Notes: generated from the sequence alone by a model not told the origin. Counted from the stretch's first letter, positions 35,601-46,467 are shown. The stretch is 64,000 nt of DNA from Eutreptiella sp. 'Long Island Sound 2002' (GCA_964036045.1 OZ038378.1:142700933-142764932), one strand, 5' to 3'. Made by a program: numbers and translations.

Positions 35601-37846
35601 CCACAACGTGTGCCCCGTGCGGTGTTGCCCGTACTGCAGGCACCATGTGCCGCCGGCGGTCCCATGGGACTGCGCTCGCATGGTATGCCGCTGCTGCCCC
35701 CAGGGGAAGGTCCCTTTGGTTTGCACACACCAGTGCGAACCAGTGTGTTGGTGGAGAAGATTGTGGCACAACTGGTGGTCTGCTGCCAGTGACGGGGGCC
35801 TGTGGATGCAGCGTCTGAGGGGACCCACCCTCTCCGGCAAGTGCAAGCAGGCACAGAAGTGCAAGCAGCCACGCCTGCCTGCAGTGCTGGCGTCTGTACC
35901 CCCCCCTCCCCCCGTTCCCAGCGAATGCCTTGCCCAACGAACCGTTCGGACCGCTTTTTGGGACCCAATTCAGTCGGGACCGGGTTTAGGTCCCAGATTA
36001 ATTGGGTAGTGAATGGCGTGTCCAGCGAACATTTCCGTTTGGACCGTATTTTTTTTTGAGGATTTTATTGTTCACTGGACACGGGGGGTGCGGATAGTGC
36101 AAGAGACTGTGGCAAAATGGCGACCCCAAGCCCCAGACAAACACACAACCGCAGGCACAGCGATGTGCGTGTCAACATCCGCCGCGTTTATGGGACCAGT
36201 GGACCGAGATCTTGGTTCTACTCGTGGGCCGAACGGCAAAGGCGGATGGGCATCGGCTGTGGGGCCTTCCTGGACCGTAGGCGGCTGCTGTGCCACGAAA
36301 AGAGGTGGCGGTCATTTGATGTACCGGGGGGACGTTGCAAGTTAGTGCGGACACGCGACTCAGGGGTTGGTCCACCCACAGGTGAGTCCTTGAGCAGGGC
36401 CATCGTTGCTTTCGTACGCCGGGTGCCAGCTTTGGATCCGGGGCACACAGCCACAGCGTTCAACCCGGACCCCTCCACACGAGGCTGCCAGCCAGAGCCA
36501 TCCCCCCCCCCGCCACTTGTAATAGCTACACAAAAGTACCAAATTTATACGGTCCCTGCGCCTACAGTAGCTTGGACAAGGGCGTAGCTTGCGCACAAGA
36601 CATACAACTACCGACACATGAGCGAGAGCATGGTATGAGTGCACCTTAACCTCCGCCCACGTTCCCAAAGGCATGTAAACACACGAAAATGTTTGAAACA
36701 TGAAACTTCAGGTTCACACCCATGTTACCACAAGCAATGAGGCATGAGAAGCCTACAAATGTTCGGCTTGGAAACCTTCTTGGGATCATACACCATGCAG
36801 AACAACTGCACATGCTCATCACTTGAAGATGCCTTTGAAGGTGCCTTTGCCTGAGGTTTAGGGGCTGGTTTGGGCTCGGGCAACTTCAAGTTCTTGGGAA
36901 TGAAATCGCCTGTATGTGGACACTCACAACAAATGTGTCCATGACCCCATGTAACTGGCAAATTGGCAAACTGGCAAATCACCAAACCCATGTCTTATGT
37001 GGCTGCACTACATTTGGTACCAATTTAAAATTGGGTACCAAATTAATTCGGTCCCTACGCCTACCGTGGCTTGGACAAGGGCGTGGCTATTACAAGGGGG
37101 GGGGGGGGGTACCTGTGCCGTGGGGACATACCCTTGGGGACGTACCCTCCACCCCTGCGGCCGTGCAGATCCGAGCAGGACCCTATGAGAGTACGGTAGC
37201 GCCCCGGCGCACACCGGGCAACGTTGCCCCCCCCCCCTTTCCCCAAGTCTTGTTCCCGCGGTGGGGACCCCTGAGAAGGCAGGGGTGATGTAGCCGTTCC
37301 GCCCACGCGTGGGCCCCCGGGACGCGCCGGGCAAACGTACCCTCCATTCCGAGGCGGGCGCCCTCCCCCTGGACTCTGCCGCAGGTGGTCGGCATCCTGG
37401 GGCACGAGATGGGGCACTGGAAGATGTGGCACACCGTCCAGGGGTTCGTGCTCGGCAACGTCTACATGCTGCTCATGTTCTACTGCTTCGGGCGGTCCAT
37501 GGGCAACGCCACCCTGTTCGCCTCCTTCGGTTTCGCCAGCCAGCCCACCATCATCGGGCTGATGCTCTTCTCGCAGACCCTGTGGGCCCCGGTGGACAAG
37601 GTGCTGTCCTTCGCGTCCAACTGCAAGACGCGCCGCGACGAGTTCCAGGCCGACGCCTTCAGCGTGGGGCTGGGCTACGGGGCTGCGCTGCAGCGCGGGC
37701 TCACGAAGATCTCCCTCAAGTCCCTGGGCAACATGGTGCCGGACGCGTGGTACAGCGTGTACCACTTCACGCACCCGCCGCTGGTTGAGCGCCTGGGGGC
37801 GATCCAGGCCCTAATGGACGCCGGCGCCCGGGAGAAGCGGGACTGA
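26271..37846 (+). CDS. STE24: CAAX prenyl protease 1 (STE24/ZMPSTE24), four exons
   Basis: Integral-membrane zinc metalloprotease of peptidase family M48A. In known organisms it acts in the ER and inner nuclear membrane and removes the last three residues of prenylated CAAX proteins. The model joins 26271-26633, 29462-29884, 35182-35430 and 37385-37846, giving 498 residues. All three introns are phase 0 with GT...AG ends. The zinc motif HEMGH is at residues 352-356. The third ligand is Glu431 in DEFQADAF, and SKRTSHSNAF and NKRIVLFDT in exon 3 are family signatures. The first membrane segment is about residues 36-56. The length is slightly above the usual 420-475 because of an Ala/Glu/Pro-rich insert at about residues 84-112. 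The long charged loop before the HExxH motif found in animal enzymes is absent, as in shorter family members. No stop, frameshift or missing catalytic residue is visible. The C-terminus is EKRD. Confidence 0.95.
26738..26985. repeat. ~38-bp tandem repeat in STE24 intron 1
   Basis: Six degenerate units each contain a GGTCAAAATGGGTC-like part followed by a CAAATCCATTTTTTG-like part. The array starts about 100 bp after the exon 1 donor. Confidence 0.7.
28371..28541. repeat. Duplicated block, copy 1 (STE24 intron 1)
   Basis: Starts CACCAACGAC, contains GAACGCGGAAACGACACC and a GTGACTGTCCAGGGCCCCGT segment, and ends in a run of about 13 G. It matches 28996-29169 at roughly 90% by eye over about 150 bp. 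Confidence 0.85.
28996..29169. repeat. Duplicated block, copy 2 (STE24 intron 1)
   Basis: Same orientation and same boundaries as copy 1, beginning CACCAACGAC and ending in a run of about 15 G. The spacing between copies is 625 bp. Confidence 0.85.
29462..29884 (+). CDS. STE24: STE24 exon 2 (residues 122-262)
   Basis: Phase-0 exon after CCGCAG, ending at TTTCAG/GTGTGC. It encodes several membrane segments and the family signature LPWDLWSEFVIEERHGFN followed by RQTL. The rest of the open frame on either side is intron. Confidence 0.95.
29885..35181 (+). other. STE24 intron 2, 5297 bp
   Basis: GT...AG intron; the donor GTGTGC is followed by a poly(C) run and the acceptor is GTTTCAG. From 29.9 to 31.7 kb it is very GC-rich. 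Around 31.95-32.75 kb it is AT-rich, with two related segments (32040-32160 and 32590-32730) sharing AAATGGGTTCCGCAAAAAAA. A 196-bp tandem duplication lies at 33183-33576. CTGCAATCCCAGAGTCCAA-like sequence is repeated 55 bp apart near 32467 and 32522. No separate gene is recognised. Confidence 0.85.
33183..33576. repeat. 196-bp tandem duplication in STE24 intron 2
   Basis: Two diverged copies, about 33183-33378 and 33379-33576. The best conserved parts are GGTTTGGGTGATCATTTGG and GGACCCACGTAGTGGCC. Both copies end near AAAATTGCTGTT. Confidence 0.85.
35182..35430 (+). CDS. STE24: STE24 exon 3 (residues 263-345)
   Basis: Phase-0 exon from GTTTCAG/GTGGTG to GATGAG/GTGTGC. It encodes PVWIAPLFNEYRELDPGPL and then SKRTSHSNAFMYGF and NKRIVLFDTLID, the strongly conserved stretch before the zinc site. 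Confidence 0.95.
35931..36081. mobile_element. MITE-like inverted-repeat element, copy 1
   Basis: A 151-bp segment in STE24 intron 3. It begins TGCCCAACGAACCGTTCGG, and the reverse complement of its end begins TGTCCAGTGAACAA. An internal third copy of the motif (GTGTCCAGCGAACATTTCC, about 36018) is also present. It matches 39884-40041 in organisation and sequence. It has no coding capacity. Confidence 0.6.
36516..36589. repeat. Dispersed repeat with CTTGTAATAGC end, copy 1
   Basis: Starts CTTGTAATAGCTAC and contains CGGTCCCTGCGCCTAC followed by CTTGGACAAGGGCGTAGC. The 40-bp central part matches 37049-37088. Its left end is the reverse complement of the right end of copy 2 with one mismatch. 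Confidence 0.5.
37015..37096. repeat. Dispersed repeat with GGCTATTACAAG end, copy 2
   Basis: Carries CGGTCCCTACGCCTAC, then CTTGGACAAGGGCGTGG, and ends GTGGCTATTACAAG. A GGTACCAATTT/AAATTGGGTACC inverted repeat lies at about 37016-37040. With copy 1 it suggests a small element with CTTGTAATAGC-type inverted ends. Confidence 0.5.
37385..37846 (+). CDS. STE24: STE24 exon 4 (residues 346-498, zinc site)
   Basis: Phase-0 exon after CTGCCGCAG. It opens VVGILGHEMGHWKMWHTV, which contains the HExxH zinc site, and continues through TRRDEFQADAFSVGLG, which carries the third ligand. It ends with the conserved YHFTHPPLVERLGAIQ and a TGA at 37844-37846. Confidence 0.97.
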   Translation: MVGILGHEMGHWKMWHTVQGFVLGNVYMLLMFYCFGRSMGNATLFASFGFASQPTIIGLMLFSQTLWAPVDKVLSFASNCKTRRDEFQADAFSVGLGYGAALQRGLTKISLKSLGNMVPDAWYSVYHFTHPPLVERLGAIQALMDAGAREKRD

Positions 37847-39883
37847 CCGTGGGGGTTTGGTGAGGGCCTTGCTTGAAGGGAGGGGGGCACCCGCCTCCCC
37901 TCCCAACGCTCTTCCCACAACTCTCCCCGAAGGCACGTCCACAACCCCAATACCACTCCCCCGCCTTTCCAACCGCCGGTGACTGCCCCTCCAACCGATT
38001 TTACAGTGCGCCCCAACCGCTTTGTAACCCCTGGGTTTGGTGGATGCGGTGTTTCAGCGCGCGGGGGGGGGGTTTCCCAATTAAGGGGGGGGGAGGGCGG
38101 ACAGGAGGCTTGTGATAGGCGGTGTCGATCGTGTTGCGGGGCCTGCCCGGGGGCTGCAACATGGCGTTGGCGGGGGGCTGGGGGATCTTGGATCTGCAGC
38201 CCCAGTGCCATCGCCAGACGGACAGAGACGTGGTGTCGGCGTGGCACTGTGTTCGCTGGGGGTCCGCTTGTCCTGATCCAGTCGCTTGTCACTGCGGAGC
38301 CGTAAGGCGCCTGTGGTACCACTGCCGAGGCTTTTGTTGTGCTGACATGTGCATATTCCCTGTCCCCTGCACACAACACGTCTCCGTTTGGGGGGGGGGG
38401 GGGTGGTCAGCGACGTGGCGCTGCATTGCCACGGGTATTGCACATGTCAGTGACCTGCCGTCCGGCGACTTCGCGTCTCACACTCTCGAACAGAGCGGTA
38501 CCTCTGGTCTTGTAGGCCACCGCCGAGCCCAGTCTCCCTCTGCGCTTGTGTGCGGACCGCCGCTTGTGCACGCGTGCGATGGCCCCGAGTGCCTTCGGGG
38601 GGCGGGGGTGGGGCTGCGGAGGGGCGTGCGTGACGGGCGGATGGAAGGGTCCATTGCTGCATCCGATGGGGGTACTCGAGGGGGGGGTACGTCCGAGGGG
38701 CATCGGAGAGGGTGCAGGGCCTGCCTTTTATGCGGGGGTCTGCCCTTCGGTCTTGGGGCATCGGCGCGTTGCGTTGATTTGGCCCATGCCCCGCCGGGGG
38801 GGGGGGGGGGCGTTTGGGGGACGTGGGGTGGCAGGGGACGGGGGGCGGCATGGGACTGGGGGGGGGGGGCATAGGACGGGGGCTCATGCTTCAGGAAGGG
38901 CCGTGTTGTTGGGGGGAGATGTGGCCCCACGTCTGCCCGGTGCTCGGGTCTCTGCCAGTGCCCCCCACCCCCCCCATCCCCCAATCCTCGGCCTCTGGCC
39001 CCCCATTTTGTCGTGTTGTTTAGGCCGGCCAGTGCCCAGCGTTGGTCGGGGGCGGCGGCGTGTGGCTGCCCTCTGGACGGGAGGGGGGGGGGGAGGTTGC
39101 ATGGGCCTGCCCTGGCAGACGGACACACGGCGGCAGCGAAAACGTCACGTGAAGTAGGCCAGTGAAGGGGGCAGGGGTAGACATAATAGTGACGACATTA
39201 CTAAGGTGGGGGGGGGGGGGGCTGTTGAGCCAGGGATGACGGAATGACGATCACAATTTGCTCCTTTTACAGCTTTACAGGCACAGAGGATTCGGAATTG
39301 CAAGCCATTTTGGCAAAATGTGTCAAGAAATGATTGCACTGTGTGGACTGGCTTCATGGGATACACCAACCCCTGTGCAATGTATTGTATTGTGTTGAGG
39401 GCTGGCAGAATGGCTCAGTAGTACAGTGGTATATGCGCAGGAAATGGATTCATTTGTCCTGCTCAGGCACTGTTTTTGGCCATCAGTCCTGTTATAAAAC
39501 TGCTGGCAAAACTGCTAGTTCAGTCAAACGGGTAAATCGTAATTGCAAATCGTTAATCGGGGGGGGCTGCCCCCCCCCCCCCCACTATATCCGCCCCTGG
39601 AAGGGGGCCGGACCGTGGCCATGCGGGGGCCGGGTAGAGCTGCTGCACCCCCCACCTCCCCTCCCAACAGCCCTTTGTAGGCCCCCCAGCCCAAGTGCGT
39701 TGCTGCCCCTCCCCCAAAGTGGAAGTGGGCGTGGCTGAGGGGTTTGCCCCCCCCCCCCCCACCCAAGACGAAGGATACATTTTTGAGGTCGCGGGAGGCG
39801 GGGGGGGGGGGGTGCCATGCCGGCCTCTGTGAGGTGAAGGGGGAGGGAGGGGGGGAGGTTGTTTTGCCACGGCACGGGAGGCT
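37847..39883. other. 3' flank of STE24, poly(G)-rich, no recognised gene
   Basis: Includes the STE24 3' untranslated region; no clear polyadenylation signal was seen. Long G runs occur near 38062, 38391, 38796, 38860, 39080, 39207 and 39804. At 39403-39433 a tRNA A-box-like TGGCTCAGTAGTACAGTGG precedes a hairpin (GCAGGAAATG/CATTTGTCCTGC, 39437-39464), perhaps a SINE relic. Confidence 0.5.
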
Positions 39884-40041
39884 TGTCCAACAAACACTCC
39901 CTTTCGGACCGTATTTTTCTTGGTACCTGAATTAATTCGGGACTCCATTGGATTAGTTCGTTGATTGGGTCCCGAATGGCGTGTCCAACGAACACTCTCG
40001 TTCGGACCGTATGTCTTAAGGATGTTTTTGTTCGCTGGGCA
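39884..40041. mobile_element. MITE-like inverted-repeat element, copy 2
   Basis: 158 bp. It starts TGTCCAACAAACACTCC and its end, reverse-complemented, starts TGCCCAGCGAACAA. An internal motif GTGTCCAACGAACACTC followed by TCGTTCGGAC forms a hairpin. It shares order and sequence with 35931-36081, including TTCGGACCGTAT after each left motif. No clear target duplication was seen. Confidence 0.6.
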
Positions 40042-43000
40042 CAGGGGGGGTGGGGATGAGCTGCCTTTGTTACCCCGCTTCAGGGGGTGCTATGGCATGC
40101 CCCATGGCCCTGGGGTCCCCCCCCCCGCCCCACACAATGAGCATGGCACGCCAACATGTTGTTGGGCAGGGGCACGCTGCACTGGCACTGGGGACTGTCC
40201 GCGTGATGGGCAGATGGGGTGACCCCGTGACTTGAACACGCTTGGCTGCACCCGTGCCCCAGAGTTTGCCAGCGCTGAGGCGCGTGCACCTGTTTCTTCC
40301 CACGTCCGACCGCCTGGACGCCACGTGGGTCCTCGGGGACATCCATTGCCGTGAGCACCTCTGCCTGGGGTCAGTCTCGTTGGCCACTGGTCACGGGCCT
40401 CTGGTCCTTGCCACGTGCCTGGGGTATGTGATTGTTGCATGTTCCTTGCAGCGGTGTGCGATGGCGAACAAGGGCCGGAACCTCCATGGCACGCAACGAA
40501 ATGGGTCGCGCAGGGGCGGGGGAGTAGCTGCAGCGAGAACACAATCAACCCCAAGTCCTGTGCCGCCCGTTCATACACGAATATTGAGGATCAGAGTAGA
40601 ATCAGGAATTCCGAATGTTTATGAATGTCTACAAACGTCTACCAATATCGGAAATGAAGGATTTGGGGACTTTGCCGATTTGTTCCGCCGATTGGTGGGG
40701 GTTTCTGGGGAACCCAGGGAAGCCAGTTGCACCTGTTTTTGCTGATGGCACCGACGAATTGCATGTAAACAGGCAAAGCCGATTCTGGGGCACCGTCCCC
40801 GTGTGCAGCAGGAACAGCCCTTGCAAAGTTTTGATGTTGTTTGGGCCCGTTTCAAGGCAGCCTATAAAGCTGGTGTGGCCAAAATGCAACAGTATTGTTG
40901 ACAACCCTGCACCGGCCGTGCCATTTCATCGACGTCTCAGGGTGTTTGATCCCTGCAGTATTCGCGGCACGGATGCTCCATGGTCATCAGGTTCAGGTTT
41001 GCTTGGACTGGAACTCAGCCCTGATGATGGGGATGATGTGAAACATCAGCAAGAGAAGGGCAATGCACTGTTGGCTTCAGAGTGGCAGAGGTATACATGC
41101 TTAGAGAGACATGCAGTTCATCATCATCGAACCGTTGAAACATTCTGGCAAGCACGTGGATCAATGATGTATGATGCAGTTGCAATTTACATATTCGTTG
41201 AGAGGGGCACCCCTATCACCAGCCAGCCAGCCAGCCAGCCCTATCACCACAGTTGCCGACCGAAAATACTGCGAGCTCCATGTGTTGCTTGCTGCATGTG
41301 GGGTGTGCACACGAAGTACCTTCATCTGAAGCAAAAGGAATTTTTTGCTCTGTGGCTCCCAGCTATCCGGGTGGGGCCTCCCGGAATAAGCAAAAGGAAT
41401 TGCGTGCAGACAGAGCATCTGGCGCATGAGCATCACCTGAGGGCTTCATATGGTTTTCCGGCTTCAGGTCAAACATCAGCCTCAGCCTCCAACCCTCAGC
41501 TTCCATGCTGGCGTCTCCTTCACTTGCGCCGTCTTCTTCACTTGACAGTAACTTTTGAATTGTAATACGACTGTTCCTGGTCTTATCCTTTCAGACCCTT
41601 CTTAGGATTGGCCATCTCCTTTTCACTTTACTTTTTGATCACACCATTTTCAAAATCCTGCAACCTCATCAAAATTCACCGCCATTCCAAAGTTTTTCCA
41701 TCGCACACGAAGAAGGCGAAAGTGTTCATGCTATTGACTAGAGAAATCAAAAGTTAACGTGTCACATGGCCTTCAAAGCGAAAAAAAGGAAGCATCATTG
41801 AATTTTGACAGCACGGTATGTGAACATGGACACACAGTTGCAAACACGCAAGGCGTGCATTGCAGTTTAGAATAAAATTTGCAATAAAATAAATCTTCAC
41901 AGCCCAAAACATTCACAATACATGACCTCAGCTGCTGGATTGCACATCTGGACGGCACCATCGCATATCAAGTCACCGGCTGCAATGCATAATAGTGACG
42001 GTTCTGGACAGTGTTGACAGTTCCATTACACCCTCCTCTCTATGGGCCGTATTCAGTCAACTTTGTCCCGGAGCTTCGGCAGCTGAGCAGCGCCAGCACC
42101 TCGATCGGGCAATCATTGACCGCCGTGCTCCACCAACCGCGGCAGTGCGCTCGGTCCACGATTGCTTACATCAGGACCCTTTGCCTTGGGACCCCATCTT
42201 GCGAGCCCACCCAATTTCCTACGACAACCTTTTCTTTGTCTAAAATGGCCCTTTTTGCAGCAATCCGTTTGTATGTTGCGATGTTCTCCAAAAGGCCTGT
42301 CCAAATGGGAAATTAGCTAAACACCACAAAACCTAGATCCGAGGCGTAATTTATAAATGATTTTTGCTCGGACATTATGTTGTAGAAGAGCATTTTTCCG
42401 TTATCATTTCAAGCATTTTTCATTGCCGATGGTTCATGTTCTGATACATGGCATTCAACGCCGCCTATTTGATGTCATAAAGTGAAAGAAAGAAGAAGCA
42501 AAGAAGTAATCAAATTAGCTTTGGGGACACCGTTGGACCGAGGTATGAATTTGTCAATTTTCGCTGCACGATGTGTAGGCCGTTTTGCTCAATCCGCAAA
42601 ATTCTCTTCCGTTGAGGTTGATGATGTACACATTAGTGCAAATAATCGCATTGTTTTTGTTTAAGATGACCTATCTACCCTCTTATCTACCATCTTTAGC
42701 CCCCATTCAGCATGCAGATACACAAAGGTAATTGCTTTTACGCAACAAGTTTGTTTGGCCCATGAAAAGAAAAGCCACACAAAGCCCAGTGAATTCATGC
42801 AAACCTATTTTTTCACAACTTTTTGATACGATGTGATGTATGGTGTCTTGGTTCCACTTGCCTAAACACGTTCATTGCATTTCATTATAAATATAGGATC
42901 ACACTGTAGACATGCTTTTCGAGGCCTCACTGAGCATGAGGCCCCATGCACCCTCCCGCCCTCTGTGGCAAACTCGCGATCTCTGAAAAACAAAATGTGA

Positions 43001-46000
43001 ACCTGCCTTAAACATCCCCCATTTTTTTTGACGAGTTCGGACTTTAGAGATGTTTCTGTGGCAGATTGTGGCAGCTTGGGTCTGTTTTGAAAGGAGGTGA
43101 TTTCGAGTCCGTTTGGGAAATTTTTGTGGCGGTCTGTCCGTTTGTTTTAGGATTTTGTGGGGAAGGGTTGAGGCAATCTGCTGGGGGGGGAGTTGTGCAG
43201 GTAGCATCCGGGGCAACTGCTCACTAGCAGCGGTTGGGACACCTGATTGGTCCCTGTATATGGGTGCCATGCGCCGTGCCCCAGCACCACCGTTGGCCGG
43301 GAGAGCGAAGAAAAAAGCCTCGTTTCGACCCTCCGTGCGCGGGCGTTGCAAGCATAGGGCCTGCTACTCCACGTGAACCCACCGATCTGGTCTCCATGTG
43401 GAAGAGAGCTTGGCTCTGACCCCGACGCAGGGGTAATCCCCCCCCCCTTCAGGTTCCCCACACAACATGAAAAGAGCACGAGAGCGATGTGTAGTGCCCA
43501 ATGAGCGGGCCGCCGAGGATGTGGTCCGACAAGATGCTCCGCTGTGGCATCTCGAGGGTCCGCCCGAGAACCAGGGCTGACCCTATGGCACAGTGTGTTG
43601 TTCTCTTGAGGAGAGGGCACCGTTTCTCGCTAATTTCCGAATTAGAGCACCTATGAGAATTCCAAATTTTCCCTCATATTTCTGAACAGCAACAATTTGG
43701 CTTCGCTTTTTGCGTTTTATTTGTCTGGCTTGTGCCCGGTTCTCTTCCTCGGTGCAAAAAGTTATGAAAACTATGCTTCCCCTCTTCAGTTTGCAGCCTT
43801 TGATAACAGTCATCACTAGCATGTCTCCGACCAGTGATGATTTTTATTTTAAGCACTCTAGGCAAGCAAAGCAAGCAGAAGGGACACATCAAAGTCTCCA
43901 TATCACATGGCCACACTACCATGGTAGCAAAAAGTGGTGCAATCCTTGAGCACAATTTGCTTTGGTTATAGCAGCTGTATGACTTGAACTCCGAGCCAGA
44001 GGCTGAAGCACTACCACTCACTTTCCTTGAAGCCAACTTTTGCATGCAACTTGACACCGGTGCCGTCATTGTGTGCATGAAACATGAGTTCCATCCGTCA
44101 CGAGTACGATGTTCATGCTTCCTTGATCCGAAGACTTTGTAGGCTAAAATGTGAGGAGCAAATGTTGCCACCTGGGAGGCATACCAAACTGCGCTCTACG
44201 CTTCTTAGGTAACCAATATTCAATAGAACGTAGCTAAGACTGCACACGACATTGTCATGACAGCCTTCTCAACAACATCTTGTCTGATTAGGGTCGTCGC
44301 GGCAGCTGCTTATTCAATCTTTATTTCTGCTAATGAAGTTTGTTGAACGCTGTTGAGTGGAGTTAGCGAGCCGCCCGGAGTTATTAAGTTCAATGGTCCG
44401 AACCCTCACTATTGTTTGAACGCATTTTCACTGCTTCAAGAATATTTCTGTATGGACGTACTCCATCTTCCTTGCCATGTTTGCTCGCAATTTTATGTTT
44501 ATTGACGAGAACACCAGCAACTTTGAGCATCAACTCAGTTTTCCAAAAGGCTACACGCGACCGTAAGTAGCAAGTAGGGTAGGGGTAGTGCATTCCATTC
44601 TGCATTGTCTTGCTCCATATGATGAGAGTTTTGATACCTTAACGCTGCCCACCAATGAGTGTTCACTATCGCATCCTACCCTCCAGGAGTAACCTTCACG
44701 TTTTCGGAGCACTGCAACGCGGCTCAAAAGCTTTCTATTACATATCCCACAAACGACTCCCACGTGCCACATCCATTCATCCGATGAAAAGAACTAGGTC
44801 TCGAATCTCTGTGGTATCTTCCGAATTGGGTTGTGAGAAGGGGCTATTACCCCCTAATGTTGCTTGTAGTGTACGCCTACTATTATGGAGTTCGATTTTC
44901 CATGTTTCTGCAAGGTGTTGCTTGATCTAAACGACCCTTTGATTCTACAGGTAAAGGGAAGCGTTCACTCGTTGGAAATTTCCTTCTTGCAATCGGACAT
45001 AGGTTGGCTTCGGTTTCGTTGGGTCTTGGCTTGGGCTAAAGGTGGTGTCCCACGGCCATTGTGTAATTACCTCACCGGCTAGAATGGGCACCCATCTCCA
45101 GGTGTCTCGTGTTACAGCTGCCCAGGGTGCTGACGTTTCGAGAACGCCACCGAGGCGTTCTTTAGAGGGAGACACTGCCATGCGTGTGAGTATGTTGCGT
45201 GTGCCCCATGGCCTTTGGGCAGGGGGCGGAGGGTTAGAGCACGTTAGGGCACTATTGCACACTTTTCTTCTGTGGTTCTCCTGTTGGCGAGTGTTGGAAC
45301 GATGTGTTTGCCTAGAGCTCCGGGCCCAAGCAGCGGGCCTAGTCTGCCTTTGGGAGTCACATGTGTGAGCGGAGTGTGCGCAGTGTGTGCAGTGAAAAAT
45401 GTTTCCCAACTGGGCCACTTTGAAACGGCTAGTCTACCATTAGTGGGACGCCCTGCACTCTTTCCATGCAAAAGTGCCTTGGACCATCTCGGATTTTGTG
45501 TTTTGTAGCCTCTGCATGTGCTTGTTCCTCGGAAGAGCTTTCCGCAAAAGAACCGGCTGGTGAAAGCAGCGCCTTCGCAAGGAGCATTGCTCGATGGTAG
45601 TGTGTGGACCCATACGGCATCTCAAGGAGAATGCCGCCGAAGCCTCACACATTTCAGCTTCAGTGTGAGGGAGGTTTTAGGGAACTTTAAACGAGTTTAG
45701 AATGCCCCATGTGGAGGCCAAGTGAAGTTCCCTTTTTCGTGAAGATTTGACAGCGATGGCCACCACGGTATATGGGAGGAGTAAAACAAACCGTATTTCG
45801 ATGCCTATGGGGTCAGCTAAGGGCCTTGATATGGCCCAAACGTCACTTATCTGGTAACTCAGGACCCTTGATGGGCAAGAGTCGATGTTCGTTTCCTGTT
45901 GAGGTTAAAGAGCGATCTGGGCACAGTCATCAGACACAAACTGGGTGCTATCTGAGATGTAGATGGCTTGTACACTCTTACTTTCACAACTCCCAAGTTT

Positions 46001-46467
46001 AAGCGTCCATCTCTGTGAGGCTATAGAGAGTTAAGATGTAGTCTCAGACCGAGCAGGCACATCCCAGAGGTTACTGTCAGCTGCAATTGTGTCTCAGAAA
46101 AGGACATCATGAGGTGAACTTGTCACAGAGAAAGCCGATGGTGTAATGGGATTGCCACTGGCAAGGTGCGCGGCGATCACAGGACGCGCGCACACAGTGC
46201 ATCAGAATGTTTTGATAGGTGAAAAGCTATTGTTCCATTCGTAAAATACATTTGAATAGAATGTTTCTTGTATGCGATTCTATTGTTCTGATTCCTGTTT
46301 TGTTCACACAAGAACGCCAAGCTTAACATGTTTTGGATTCGTATAGCAGGTCCAGTCCGTCTTCACTGATTCGGTCTGTGTGCTCGTACTCCTGGAAAGA
46401 TAGAAACCGTATACAACGAGTCCATTACAATGGCTGTTATCCTCTGAATGCAGGGTGAGCGTCAATA
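40042..46467. other. AT-richer DNA without a recognised gene
   Basis: After about 40.6 kb the long G/C runs stop (apart from short ones near 43180 and 43440) and AT content rises. I see no gene. An open frame of 316 codons at 40615-41565 has no recognisable domain and a composition expected of chance. A (AGCC)5 microsatellite is at 41221-41240. At 45665-45790 a segment resembles the polypurine-tract region upstream of the 3' LTR of the chromovirus (56955-57070) and may be a relic of an older relative. Confidence 0.45.
46462..46467. repeat. Target-site duplication, left copy (TCAATA)
   Basis: TCAATA directly precedes the 5' LTR and directly follows the 3' LTR at 57846-57851. A longer 16-nt match, AGGGTGAGCGTCAATA, exists between 46452-46467 and 57893-57908. 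Confidence 0.75.

Larger units (their letters stand above)
35431..37384 (+). other. STE24 intron 3, 1954 bp
   Basis: GT...AG intron. It holds a 151-bp inverted-repeat element (35931-36081) and two related segments sharing 40 bp (36516-36589 and 37015-37096). No separate gene is recognised. Confidence 0.85.

Noticed and set aside
40615-41565. 316-codon + strand frame
   Set aside because: No domain, no splice support and a composition consistent with chance; overlapping frames on the other strand are equally plausible.
43674-44171. 165-codon minus-strand frame that looks faintly like a transposase remnant
   Set aside because: No recognisable motif and no repeat ends; could not be supported.
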